Shown: positions 44,071-52,544 of the stretch, piece after piece
Numbering within the stretch: position 1 is the first letter of the stretch
Layout of the letters: each line of letters opens with the position of its first letter
Assembly (NCBI RefSeq): GCF_030655615.1
Contig: NZ_JAURVJ010000213.1
Span: forward strand, 1 to 64,000
DNA from: Nocardioides sp.
GTDB taxonomy: Bacteria > Actinomycetota > Actinomycetes > Propionibacteriales > Nocardioidaceae
Direction of reading: 5' to 3'
DNA: 64,000 nt
Notes under the pieces: generated by a model
Databases searched by the model: none
What the model was told of the DNA's origin: nothing
What the model saw: only the letters and a program-made list of their open reading frames with translations
Made by a program: the position numbers and the translations under genes

Positions 44071-44858
44071 CGGTCGCGCTCCAGGGGTGAGGACACGTGC
44101 GGGACGTGGTCGTGACGGCGTACGTCGTGGTGGTGGCCGTGGTCATGGTGGCCCGGAGCGTCGGCGGGGGCGCCGTCGTGGGCGATGCGGCCGTCGCTCA
44201 TCACGACCACCCGCTCGACCAGCGGCGCGAGCGGGCCGAGCTCGTGGGCCACCTGGACCACGGTGGAGCCGCGGTCCTTGAGCGCGCCGAGGGCGTCGGC
44301 GAGGACCTGCTGGTGGTGCAGGTCGACACCGGCGGTCGGCTCGTCGAGGAAGAACAGCTCGGGGTCGCCGGCCAGCGCCCGCGCGATGAGCACCCGCTGC
44401 TGCTGGCCGCCGGACAGGGTGCCGACCCCGTCACCGGTCCGCTCGGTCAGGCCGACGAGGGCGATGGCGTCGTCGATGGCCCGCCGGTCGACCGCACCGA
44501 GCGGCCGGAGCAGGCGGCGCCGGGCCAGCCGGCCGGAGCTGACGACCTCGCGGACGGAGGCGGGCACCCCGGACGCGGCGCCGCTGCGCTGGGGCACGAA
44601 GCCGATGCGCTGCCACTGGTCGAAGTCGCCGGACGGTACGCCGAACAGGCGCAGGTCGCCGCGGGTCAGCGGTCGCAGCCCGGTCAGGGCGCGGACCAGC
44701 GTGGACTTGCCGGAGCCGTTGGCGCCGAGCAGCGCGACGAACTCGCCGGTGGCCACGGTCAGGTCGATGCCGCGCAGCACCGGCCGGCCGCCGATGGCGA
44801 CGGCTCCGTCGCGGAGCACGATCGGCGTCACCGAGGTGTCGGGCGTGGTCAGCGGCAT
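44067..44858 (-). CDS. znuC: Zinc ABC transporter ATP-binding protein
   Basis: A 263-residue ABC ATPase. It shows Walker A LLGANGSGKSTLVRAL, the signature LSGGQQQRVLIARAL, Walker B FFLDEPTAGVD and the H-loop region. About 30 residues at the end include ten histidines (for example GHHDHGHHHDVRRHDHVPH). It is translationally coupled to znuB and overlaps znuA by ten bases. Confidence 0.92.
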   Translation of the reverse strand: MPLTTPDTSVTPIVLRDGAVAIGGRPVLRGIDLTVATGEFVALLGANGSGKSTLVRALTGLRPLTRGDLRLFGVPSGDFDQWQRIGFVPQRSGAASGVPASVREVVSSGRLARRRLLRPLGAVDRRAIDDAIALVGLTERTGDGVGTLSGGQQQRVLIARALAGDPELFFLDEPTAGVDLHHQQVLADALGALKDRGSTVVQVAHELGPLAPLVERVVVMSDGRIAHDGAPADAPGHHDHGHHHDVRRHDHVPHVSSPLERDR

Positions 44859-45760
44859 CCGTTGGCCTCTCGCAGGGCGGCTAGGTTGCCGCGCATCAGG
44901 CTCAGGTAGTCGTCGCCGCTGGTCGTGTCGGCAAGGCCCTCGAGCGGGTCGAGCACGGCCGTCCTCACGCCCATGTCGTCGGCCAGGGCCTGGGTCAGGC
45001 GCGGGCTGGCCAGCCGCTCGGAGAACACGGTGGTGATGCCGTCGTCGCGGATGAGGTCCTGGAGGTCGGCCAGCACCGCCGGCGTCGGCTCGGCGTCGGG
45101 GGTGAGGCCGGCGACCGGGGCCACCTCGAGGCCGTAGCGGCCGAGGTAGCCAAACGCGTCGTGCGACACCACGATCGTGTGCCGGTCGCAGTCGGCGAGT
45201 CCGTCGGTGAAGGCCGCGTCGAGGTCGACGAGGTCGGCCCGCAGTGCGGCCGCGCCGGCCGCGAAGTCGTCGGCGTGGTCGGGGTCGATGTCGGACAGCG
45301 ACTCCGCAACCGCGTCGCCGAGGTCGGCCATCTTGAGCGGGTCGAGCCAGAAGTGGGGGTCGAGCTCGTCGCCGTGGTCGTGGCCGTCGCCCTCCGTGTG
45401 GTCGTCGCCGTGCTCGTCGGCGAACGGCTGCAGCCCGATCACCGCGGCGGCGTCGATGACCTCGCCGGCCGCGTTCTGGGCGACGGCGTCGTCGACGGCC
45501 GGCTGGAGCCCGTCCTCGTGGATCACGAGGTCGGCCCGGGCGATCTCGGCGGTCTCGCGAATCGTGAGCTCGAGGTCGTGCGGCTCGGTGCCGGGCGTGG
45601 TCAGGTTGCTGACGACCGCCAGGTCGCCGGCGACCCGCTCGGCGACGTACTCCAGCGGGTAGAAGGCCGCGGCGACCTGGGTGCCCTCGGTGTCGTCACC
45701 GAACGCCGCGCAGCCGGAGGTCGCGAGGAGCAGCGTGAGGAGGAGCGGGGCGCGTCGCAT
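44849..45760 (-). CDS. znuA: Zinc-binding lipoprotein ZnuA
   Basis: A 303-residue cluster A-I substrate-binding protein. The signal ends at LATSGC (Cys near 17). Metal ligands are in FYPLEYVAERV, a His loop HGDDHTEGDGHDHGDELDPH, FWLDP and VVSHDAFGYLG. ATG at 45760 is chosen over 45769 because the latter lies in a Zur box and a -10 hexamer stands seven bases upstream of the former, implying a leaderless transcript. It heads the znuACB operon. Confidence 0.92.
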   Translation of the reverse strand: MRRAPLLLTLLLATSGCAAFGDDTEGTQVAAAFYPLEYVAERVAGDLAVVSNLTTPGTEPHDLELTIRETAEIARADLVIHEDGLQPAVDDAVAQNAAGEVIDAAAVIGLQPFADEHGDDHTEGDGHDHGDELDPHFWLDPLKMADLGDAVAESLSDIDPDHADDFAAGAAALRADLVDLDAAFTDGLADCDRHTIVVSHDAFGYLGRYGLEVAPVAGLTPDAEPTPAVLADLQDLIRDDGITTVFSERLASPRLTQALADDMGVRTAVLDPLEGLADTTSGDDYLSLMRGNLAALREANGCR

Positions 45761-45774
45761 GAGAATCATTCTCA
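45760..45774. promoter_or_regulatory. Zur box 1
   Basis: TGAGAATCATTCTCA is a perfect 7-1-7 palindrome of the Zur/Fur type. It covers the likely -10 element and the znuA start codon, so a bound repressor would block transcription. Box 2 is centred 22 bases away, two helical turns, so both can be occupied on one face. Confidence 0.88.
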
Positions 45775-45797
45775 GTCTTGATGAGAATGATTGTCAA
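45768..45797 (-). promoter_or_regulatory. znuA core promoter
   Basis: On the minus strand TTGACA (45797-45792), 18 bases, GAGAAT (45773-45768), then seven bases to the ATG at 45760. This places the transcript start at the start codon. The -35 box is a perfect consensus and both Zur boxes overlap this element, giving strong repression in zinc-rich medium. Confidence 0.72.
45782..45796. promoter_or_regulatory. Zur box 2
   Basis: TGAGAATGATTGTCA is a 7-1-7 palindrome with one mismatch, overlapping the -35 TTGACA of znuA. The site fits the actinobacterial Zur pattern (TGAnAATnATTnTCA). Confidence 0.85.
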
Positions 45798-45801
45798 AGG
45801 C

Positions 45802-45857
45802 TCGGACACTCGCCGGTCTCCGGCGAGCTTGCTCGACGGAGGCCAGCGAGTGTCCGA
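45802..45857 (-). terminator. Long hairpin between the reductase and znuA
   Basis: TCGGACACTCGC / GCGAGTGTCCGA (12 bp, perfect) encloses GGTCTCCG / CGGAGGCC and CGAGC / GCTCG. On the minus strand it follows the fatty acyl-CoA reductase gene and precedes the znuA -35 by five bases. A terminator preventing read-through into znuA is the most likely role. Confidence 0.65.
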
Positions 45858-45877
45858 TCAGGCCTGCAGGTTGAGGA

Positions 45878-45914
45878 GCGTCGGCTCCGTGACGCTTGCG
45901 GCACGGAGCGACGC
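45878..45914 (-). terminator. Second hairpin after the reductase gene
   Basis: GCGTCGGCTCCGTG and CACGGAGCGACGC pair over 13 bases with one bulged G; the loop is about ten bases. It is the first stem-loop after the reductase stop at 45966. Two successive hairpins may give efficient termination. Confidence 0.5.
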
Positions 45915-45965
45915 GTCTCGAAACCACCGCAGCGTCACGTCAACAGCAGCGGCGTCAGGAGCCCG

Positions 45966-47951
45966 TTACCAATGAATGCCTTTAAACACCTTCGCCAGCA
46001 TGATCTGCTCGGTCTCGCGCGTGCCGCCCTCGGCGATCTGACCCTTGGCGGCGGCCGAGTCGGGGAACACGTGGTAGGCCATGTTGAGGATCCGGAAGGC
46101 GGCCTTGGGGGCGACGGTGTGGGCGACGGCGCCGACGTTGCCGAGCAGGGTGTTGATCTCGTGGGGCTTGTCGACCATGGCCGCGATGACGGTGTCGGCG
46201 GCCTGGGCCGGCGAGATGGTGGGGAACTTGTCGTAGATCTTGGTCGGGGCGATCATCGGCGTCCGCACCAGCGGCATGTGGATGTTGGTGAAGGTGACGC
46301 CGTTGCCGACGACCTCGGACGCGACGACGTTGGACCACGAGTCGAGCGCGGCCTTGGAGGCGACGTAGGCCGAGAACCGCGGCGGGTTGGTCTGCACGCC
46401 GATCGATGAGATGTTGACGATGTGGCCCGACTTCTGGCGCTCCATCGCCGGGATGAGACCCATGATGAGCCGGATCGCCCCGAAGTAGTTGAGCTGCATG
46501 GTGCGCTCGAAGTCGTGGAAGCGGTCGTGGCTCAGGCGCAGCGACCGCCGGATCGAGCGGCCGGCGTTGTTGATGACGAAGTCGATCGACGGGAGCTCGG
46601 CGGTCACCTGCTCGCAGAGCCGGTCGATGGCCTCGAGGTCGGAGAGGTCGCAGGGATAGACGTGGGCGGTGCCGCCGCGCATCTCGATGACCGACTTGGT
46701 GTCCTCGAGCTTGTCCTTGCCGCGCGCGACGAGCACCGGGATGCCGCCGGCCTGGGCGACCTTGAGCGCGGTGACCGCGCCGATGCCCGAGGAGGCGCCG
46801 GTGATGAGGACGTGCTTGCCGGCGAGCGCCGCGCGGACGCGGGAGTCGCGGCCGGTGGAGGTGTCGAGGTTCTCCTCCCAGTAGCCCCACAGGGTGCGGG
46901 CATAGCTCTCGAGGTCGGGTACGGCGATCCCGGAGCCGGCCAGGGCGTGCTCGGTGCGCGCGGAGTCGAAGTCCGCGCTGAAGCCGGTGTGGGCGACCAC
47001 CTCGGCCGGGATGCCGAACCGGCCCAGGGTCTGGTCGAGGAGGAACTGTGCCGGTCGCTGCTTGACGACCGCGTTGAAGAGCCGCCCCGAGCGGATGGCA
47101 GCCGGCAGCGGGACACGCGGCCCGGGGGTCGCGAACTGGGGCGAGCCTGCGGCCTTGCAGAACAGGTTGACCATCTCGACGGTCGACTGCGGCTCGGGGT
47201 TGACCAGGTGGAAGGCCTCGCCGTCGCGGTCGGGCAGGTGACCGAGGTGGTCCATGGCCTTGGCGACGTAGTCGACCGGCACGACGTTGGTGTCGCCCAG
47301 GTCGATGCCGGCGAGCGGCAGCCAGGCCGGCAGCCGGTCGCGCATCGCCTTCATCGCGGGGAAGAAGTAGTAGGGGCCGTCGACCTTGTCCATCACGCCG
47401 CTCTCGGAGTGACCGACGACGATCGCGGGGCGGTAGACCCGCCACGGGACGGTGCTCTCCTCGCGCACGATCTTCTCGGACTCGTACTTGGTGCGGTGGT
47501 AGGGCGACGGCAGGTGCTGGCCCTCGGCGAACATCGTCTCGTCGAAGCGCCCGCGGTAGTCACCCGCGGCGGCCACCGACGACACCTGGTGGAAGCGCCC
47601 GGCGTCGAGCGCCGAGGCCAGCTCGACCGCGTTGCGGGTGCCGCCGACGTTCATCACCTCGTTGGTGGCGTCGTCGGCCGTCATGTCGTAGATCGCGGCG
47701 AGGTGGAAGAAGTGGTCGATGCCCCCGGTGTGGTCGGCGACCCACTGCGGGTCGACGCCGAGGGCGTCCTGTGACAGGTCGCCCACGACGGGGACGACCC
47801 GGCCGGAGCCCCAGCGGCGCATCAGCGTCTCGAGGCGGCCCATCGACCCGGAGCGGCAGAGCACGAAGATCTCGCCCTTGCGGTGGTCGACGAGCTCCTG
47901 GACGAGGTGTCGACCGATGAACCCTGTGGCGCCGGTCACGAAGTAGGCCAT
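45966..47951 (-). CDS. Two-domain fatty acyl-CoA reductase
   Basis: A 661-residue protein with two Rossmann units. The N-terminal extended SDR unit has FVTGATGFIGRHLVQELVDH, VFHLAAIYDM-like FFHLAAIYDMTADD and YHRTKYESEK. The C-terminal classical SDR unit has VLITGASSGIG, NNAGRSIRRSLRLSHDRFHD and SAYVASKAAL. Order, length and the FERTMQLNYFG / LIMGLIPAMERQ blocks resemble Marinobacter Maqu_2507 and mycobacterial AcrA1, which reduce acyl-CoA to fatty alcohol with NADPH. A role in wax ester or ether lipid synthesis is suggested. Confidence 0.82.
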   Translation of the reverse strand: MAYFVTGATGFIGRHLVQELVDHRKGEIFVLCRSGSMGRLETLMRRWGSGRVVPVVGDLSQDALGVDPQWVADHTGGIDHFFHLAAIYDMTADDATNEVMNVGGTRNAVELASALDAGRFHQVSSVAAAGDYRGRFDETMFAEGQHLPSPYHRTKYESEKIVREESTVPWRVYRPAIVVGHSESGVMDKVDGPYYFFPAMKAMRDRLPAWLPLAGIDLGDTNVVPVDYVAKAMDHLGHLPDRDGEAFHLVNPEPQSTVEMVNLFCKAAGSPQFATPGPRVPLPAAIRSGRLFNAVVKQRPAQFLLDQTLGRFGIPAEVVAHTGFSADFDSARTEHALAGSGIAVPDLESYARTLWGYWEENLDTSTGRDSRVRAALAGKHVLITGASSGIGAVTALKVAQAGGIPVLVARGKDKLEDTKSVIEMRGGTAHVYPCDLSDLEAIDRLCEQVTAELPSIDFVINNAGRSIRRSLRLSHDRFHDFERTMQLNYFGAIRLIMGLIPAMERQKSGHIVNISSIGVQTNPPRFSAYVASKAALDSWSNVVASEVVGNGVTFTNIHMPLVRTPMIAPTKIYDKFPTISPAQAADTVIAAMVDKPHEINTLLGNVGAVAHTVAPKAAFRILNMAYHVFPDSAAAKGQIAEGGTRETEQIMLAKVFKGIHW

Positions 47952-48096
47952 GGCCGAACCCTACTGCTGAGTCACCCCACCCACGGGGTCTGAGTCACAC
48001 GAGATCCAGAGGGTCTCGAGCCGCCGTTGCGGCCTCGCAAGCTCGGCCGCAGGCTCCCTCGACCGCCTCACGATCGGTCAGACCTCGCAAGCTCGG

Positions 48097-49182
48097 TCAG
48101 TCCGAGTTCGGCCCACCGAACATGATCTCGTCCCAGCTCGGGACGGACGCGCGGCCCTTCTTCTTCTGCACCGTACGCCGGGCGGGCGCCTCGTCGGCGA
48201 CGCTCGGCTCGGTCTCCCGGGCGGCCTCGACCGGCTCGGGCGCGGGATCGGGCACCGGATCGGGCTCGGAGTCCGCAGCCTCGCGGGCCTCCTCGCGCAG
48301 CGCCGGGTCGTCGGAGGCGGGGGAGTCGTCGAGGAACGCCTCGACCGGCTCGTCGCCGTCGAAGGGCTCGTCGGAGACCAGCTCGATCGCGTCGTCGCCG
48401 AGGGGCAGCTCGTCCTGCGAGACCGACGTCAGCCGGCGCTCGCGCTGCGAGCGCAGGTCGTCGCGGGCCGGGGCCGGCGACGGCACGGCCTCACCGACGA
48501 GCCACCGGGCGTCCTCGTCGTCGACGACGACGAAGTTGCCGGGCAGGTCGAAGCTGAAGTGGGCGGTGCCGGTGCGGACGGGGAGCGCGAAGCCGGCGGC
48601 GAGGGTCCACCGGCCGTCCTCGCGGCGCCAGGAGTCCCACTCGACGCCCTCGGGGTCGATGTTGAGCGAGCGCAGGTGGCTCTCGACGGCGTCGCCGAGG
48701 GTGCGGCCACCGCCGGAGGAGCCGGACTCGCCGGCGGAGCGGCGCACGTTGGACTTCTGGGCGCGCTCGGCGACGTGCTGGCGCTCGGCGAGCACCGGCC
48801 CGACGAACGCCATGATCTTGTCGACGCTGGTCTGGGCGGCTTGAGCCACGGCCTCGGCGCTCTCGCCGGACCGGATCCGGGCCTGGATGTCGCGGGGACG
48901 GAGGACACTCTCCATGGGGATCTCCAACTGGCCGAGGCGTGAGGCATCGCCGCGCAGCGCGGCTCGCAGGCTGGGCGTGACGGCGAGGGTGAACGTGCCG
49001 CCGCGCTCGTCGACGAGCAGGAGCCGGGCACGGTCCTCGCTCACGCCGGCGAGCGTGACGGGCTGCTCGTGGGGGGTGGGCACGGGGGCGCCGGCTGTGT
49101 CGGGGACACCGAGGGACTCGACCGCGGCCCGGTCGTGCTCGGGCTGCCTGACCTGCTCGGCCCTCTCCATCTCGTGTCCCAT
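48097..49182 (-). CDS. sepH: Cell division protein SepH
   Basis: A 361-residue protein of the DUF3071 / SepH family. The N-terminal domain has LLLVDERGGTFTLAVTPSLRAALRGD and PRDIQARIRSGESAEAVAQAAQTSVDKIMAF (a helix-turn-helix), GRTLGDAVESHLRSLNI follows, and a long acidic linker leads to a conserved C-terminal PSWDEIMFG. SepH stimulates FtsZ assembly in Streptomyces and mycobacteria. ATG at 49182 or the in-frame ATG at 49170 could be used; the acidic tail is typical. Confidence 0.88.
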   Translation of the reverse strand: MGHEMERAEQVRQPEHDRAAVESLGVPDTAGAPVPTPHEQPVTLAGVSEDRARLLLVDERGGTFTLAVTPSLRAALRGDASRLGQLEIPMESVLRPRDIQARIRSGESAEAVAQAAQTSVDKIMAFVGPVLAERQHVAERAQKSNVRRSAGESGSSGGGRTLGDAVESHLRSLNIDPEGVEWDSWRREDGRWTLAAGFALPVRTGTAHFSFDLPGNFVVVDDEDARWLVGEAVPSPAPARDDLRSQRERRLTSVSQDELPLGDDAIELVSDEPFDGDEPVEAFLDDSPASDDPALREEAREAADSEPDPVPDPAPEPVEAARETEPSVADEAPARRTVQKKKGRASVPSWDEIMFGGPNSD

Positions 49183-49272
49183 CTCCTGCGCTGCTCCGTT
49201 CCGGTCGACCCTACGCCAGCGGGCGTGTCCTCCCGCGTACGCCGCGCCCTGTGTCCGCCCTACGCTCGACCG

Positions 49273-49893
49273 GTGTCCGGGACCCTCGTCACGCTCGACC
49301 TCGTCGGCATCTTCGTCTTCGCCATCTCGGGCGCCCTGGTCGCCGTCCGCAAGGACCTCGACGTCTTCGGGGTGCTCGTGCTCGCCGGGACCACCGGGCT
49401 CGGCGGAGGCTTCCTGCGCGACGTCCTCATCGGCGCCACGCCGCCGGCCGCCCTGGCGGACTGGCGCTACCTCCTGGTGCCCGTCGCGGCGGGCCTGGTG
49501 ACCTTCTCGTTCCACGGCGTGCTCGGCCGGATGGAGCGCCAGGTCTCGGTGTTCGACGCGTTCGGGCTGTCGCTGTTCTGCGTGGCCGGTGCGCTCAAGG
49601 CCCTCGACGTCGGCCTCGGCCCCCTGCCCGCTGCGCTGATGGGGATGGTCACCGGGATCGGCGGCGGAATGGTCCGCGACGTCCTCACCGGTCGCGTCCC
49701 GGTGGTCTTCCGGGGCGACCTCTACGCCATCCCGGCCCTCGCCGGAGCGGCGGTCGCGGTGGCCGGCGAGCGGGCCGACCTGCCCGTCGTACCGGTGGCG
49801 GTGGCGGGGGCACTGGTCTGCCTCGTGTGGCGGCTGCTCGCGTTGTGGCGCGGGTGGCAGGCGCCGATGCCGGCCGGGTCGGCGAGCGTCTGA
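49273..49893 (+). CDS. TRIC cation channel family protein
   Basis: A 206-residue membrane protein with seven predicted helices, the internal repeat LVGIFVFAISGALVAVRK and DAFGLSLFCVAGALKAL, and the Gly motifs TTGLGGGFLRDVL and VTGIGGGMVRDVL that mark TRIC (YicG) channels. Family members form trimeric monovalent cation channels. GTG at 49273 lies 90 bases from the divergent sepH start. Confidence 0.9.
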   Translation: MSGTLVTLDLVGIFVFAISGALVAVRKDLDVFGVLVLAGTTGLGGGFLRDVLIGATPPAALADWRYLLVPVAAGLVTFSFHGVLGRMERQVSVFDAFGLSLFCVAGALKALDVGLGPLPAALMGMVTGIGGGMVRDVLTGRVPVVFRGDLYAIPALAGAAVAVAGERADLPVVPVAVAGALVCLVWRLLALWRGWQAPMPAGSASV

Positions 49894-49903
49894 GCGACGA
49901 CCC

Positions 49904-51022
49904 TCAGAGGTGCCCGCCCCCGGGGTAGGTCCGTCCCATCGAGGAGCGGCCGGGCAGGGCCTCGACGTCCGCCACGGCGACCTGGCAGGTCGCGGCGGGC
50001 AGGTCGCAGGTGAGGAGCGTCTCGGTGTGGGTGTCGTCCATCGGGATGACGGCGACGGCGACGGTGTCGTCGTCCAGCCAGCCGGTCGGGAGGACCAGGG
50101 CGTCCTCGCCCTTCGGGCCGGCGACGGCGACGTCGAGCCGGGCACGGCGACCGGTACCGGTGTCGAGGACCCCGACCGGGTCGAGGCGGCCGCCGTCGAA
50201 GAAGAGGTCCTCGGTGGCGAAGTAGTGGCCGTCGGGGGACAGGATGCCGTTGCCGGCCCAGGTGAGGCGGGTCGTGCGGCCCGGGGCCACGACCGTCAGG
50301 TCGACCTCGTCGAAGGCCGCCACCACGCCGTTCTCGACGTCCCAGAGGTCCTCGTAGGTCGGCGCGGTCGCCCCGGTCACGAGGTCGAGCGCCAGCGACC
50401 CGCGACCGTCCTGGACGTAGGCCGTCGCGCCCTCGAGGTCGACGAGGGTCGGCGCCGTCCCGGGCCCGGTGGTCCCGAGCGGGAAGGTGCGGGTCCCGAG
50501 GGTGCGGGTGTCGAGGACGACCAGGTCTCCCGCGGTGAGGTCGTCGGACGTGGCGCGGACCCAGCCCACGAGGTGACCGTCCTCGTCGCCCACCGGGTCG
50601 TCGCCCGGTCCGAGGTCGGTGGTCGTGCCACCGACGTCGGCGTAGATCCGGTCGCCGTAGCGGTAGACGTGGCTGTCGAGCGTGCGGACCAGGGAGTCGA
50701 CCCAGTGGTCGTACCGGACGACCCGGTCGCCCTCGAAGCCCCGCGGCCCGACCGTCACCATCGGCTCGAGGTCGCGGGTGCTGGTGGGAAACAGGTCGTC
50801 ACGGTCGGCCGGGGTCACGCCCGTGGTCTCGCGACCGGGTCGCAGCTGGGCGACGCCGAGACCGACGGCGAGCACGGCGACGGCGACGACCGCGGTCGCG
50901 GCGACGCGGCGTCGCCGGCGCAGGGTCCGGTCGCCGTCGCTCGTGACGGCGGACAGGTCGACGGGGGCGAACCGGACGGTCTCCGCCTGGTCGCGCAGGA
51001 CGGCGTTCAGCTGATCGGTCAT
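49904..51022 (-). CDS. Membrane-anchored partner of the second sigma factor
   Basis: A 372-residue protein with a 35-residue cytosolic start, one transmembrane helix near 40-58 (VAATAVVAVAVLAVGLGVA), and a large extracellular part that looks like a beta-propeller, with repeated short strands such as LVDLEGATAYVQDGRGSLALD. Its ATG overlaps the sigma gene stop (ATGA). No anti-sigma zinc motif is seen, so the regulatory role is from position only. It resembles the layout at 22694. Confidence 0.6.
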   Translation of the reverse strand: MTDQLNAVLRDQAETVRFAPVDLSAVTSDGDRTLRRRRRVAATAVVAVAVLAVGLGVAQLRPGRETTGVTPADRDDLFPTSTRDLEPMVTVGPRGFEGDRVVRYDHWVDSLVRTLDSHVYRYGDRIYADVGGTTTDLGPGDDPVGDEDGHLVGWVRATSDDLTAGDLVVLDTRTLGTRTFPLGTTGPGTAPTLVDLEGATAYVQDGRGSLALDLVTGATAPTYEDLWDVENGVVAAFDEVDLTVVAPGRTTRLTWAGNGILSPDGHYFATEDLFFDGGRLDPVGVLDTGTGRRARLDVAVAGPKGEDALVLPTGWLDDDTVAVAVIPMDDTHTETLLTCDLPAATCQVAVADVEALPGRSSMGRTYPGGGHL

Positions 51023-51555
51023 CGGGTCACCACCACGTGGTCGAGGGAGGGGAGCAGGTCGGGGTCGTCACCGAGGAGGGCGCGCAGCTTGGCCATCCCG
51101 GAGGAGACCTGGCTCTTGACGGTGCCGACGGCACAGCCCATGGCCTCGGCGGTCTGGGGCTCGGTGAGGTCCTCGTAGTAGCGCAGCACGATCGCGGTCC
51201 GCTGGCGGACGGGCAGCTCCAGCAGCGCCTCCCAGACGGCGCCGTGGTCGACCACGGCCGCGGCGTGGTCGGTGACCGGTCGGTCGGGCAACCGATCGAC
51301 GGTCCGCTCGTGCCAGGACCGGCGACGGAACCAGGAGATCGCGGTCGTCGTGATCGCCTTGCGCGTGTAGGCCTCGGCGTGGCCGAGGTCGGCCAGGCGA
51401 GGCCAGGCGACGTAGGTCTTGGTCAGCGCCTCCTGGACCAGGTCCTGGGCGTGCTGCACGTCGCCGACCATCAGGTAGGCCGCCCGCTGCAGGGCGGGGG
51501 ACCGGGCGGCGACGAACTCCGCGAACTCGGCGCGGTCCCGGGACAGACGACTCAT
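51019..51555 (-). CDS. ECF sigma factor, SigE family (second)
   Basis: A 178-residue ECF sigma factor. Region 2 has VQHAQDLVQEALTKTYVAW and region 4 has LPVRQRTAIVLRYYEDLTEPQTAEAM with GTVKSQVSSGMAKLR. It is the same family as the factor at 22173. ATG at 51555 is chosen, beyond the longer frame. Its stop overlaps the membrane partner. Confidence 0.88.
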   Translation of the reverse strand: MSRLSRDRAEFAEFVAARSPALQRAAYLMVGDVQHAQDLVQEALTKTYVAWPRLADLGHAEAYTRKAITTTAISWFRRRSWHERTVDRLPDRPVTDHAAAVVDHGAVWEALLELPVRQRTAIVLRYYEDLTEPQTAEAMGCAVGTVKSQVSSGMAKLRALLGDDPDLLPSLDHVVVTR

Positions 51556-51608
51556 GACCACTCTCACGCTACGGACCCGGGAAGGGTTCGTCGCGTCGTC
51601 CGACTTTC

Positions 51609-52409
51609 TCAGACCTGCTCGATCGAGCACCACCACGTCGTCCGGCCGCCGACGATGCCACGACTCATGTCGGCGCCGCAGCGCGGGCAGTGCTCGCCGT
51701 GCCGCCGGTGGGCGATCACCTCACCGGTGTGCACCCCGCCCTTCCTGATCGCGGACCGGGTGGCGGCGCGCAACGCCCGGTGCAGCGCCCCGACCTCGTC
51801 GGCGCCGAGGGTGTCGACGCGACGCCGCGGGTCGAGCCGCGCCTGCCACAGGGTCTGGTCGGCCAGCAGGTTGCCGACGCCGGCGAGCACCGACTGGTCG
51901 AGCAGCCGGGCCTTGACGGGCGCCGTACCGCGCGTCAGCCGGTCGCGGAACTCCGCCAGGGGTACGTCGGCGGCGTCGGGTCCGAGCCGGTCCAGGTCGG
52001 GGTCGAGCACAGCCCGGGACAGTCGTCGCTTGTCGAAGAGCCGCAGCACCGCGCCGCTCTCGAAGGTGATCCGGAAGCGGTCCCACTCGGGCTTGAGCTC
52101 GCCCCCGCCGCGGCGGACCGGGTCGCCGCCCTCGACGGTGTCGCCGTCGGCGTCGACCACGATGATGCGACCGGCCATGCCGAGGTGCAGGCCGAGCACC
52201 GGCCCCGACCGCGAGGTCTCGACCCACATCGTCTTGCCCCGGCGGTGCGCCGACGTGAGCTGGCGGCCGACCAGCGCCTCGCGGAGCTCACCGGGGGAGT
52301 GCGGACGGCAGACGTAGGTGTCGCGGTCGTCGACGTCGGCGATGGTGCGGTGCAGGGCCGCCCGCTCGATCGCGGCGCGGGCGGTCTCGACCTCGGGAAG
52401 CTCGGGCAC
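51609..52409 (-). CDS. Fpg/Nei family DNA glycosylase
   Basis: A 266-residue base-excision glycosylase with the Pro1 nucleophile in MPELPEVETARAAIERAA, RRGKTMWVE supplying the phosphate-contact Lys, and a zinc finger HCPRCGADMS...TTWWCSIEQ. The last usual cysteine of the finger is replaced by Glu, so metal binding is altered or absent. It removes oxidised bases such as hydantoins. Preceded by a 135-base gap to the MFS gene on the same strand, in which I see nothing. Confidence 0.85.
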   Translation of the reverse strand: MPELPEVETARAAIERAALHRTIADVDDRDTYVCRPHSPGELREALVGRQLTSAHRRGKTMWVETSRSGPVLGLHLGMAGRIIVVDADGDTVEGGDPVRRGGGELKPEWDRFRITFESGAVLRLFDKRRLSRAVLDPDLDRLGPDAADVPLAEFRDRLTRGTAPVKARLLDQSVLAGVGNLLADQTLWQARLDPRRRVDTLGADEVGALHRALRAATRSAIRKGGVHTGEVIAHRRHGEHCPRCGADMSRGIVGGRTTWWCSIEQV

Positions 52410-52544
52410 CGGCCCATCATCGGGGGCTGGCGTCGCGCCTCGCTCACCCCGTGGGTCGGGCCGCCACGACCCGCTGGTCCGTGCCGACCGGCAGCGTGAG
52501 CTCTCCGGCGACGTTCACGCACGTCCATGACCACCCAGACGCGG

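Noticed and set aside
47952..48096. Short direct repeats CCTCGCAAGCTCGG between the reductase and sepH
   Set aside because: Only two copies with no symmetry or spacing pattern; not enough to call an element.
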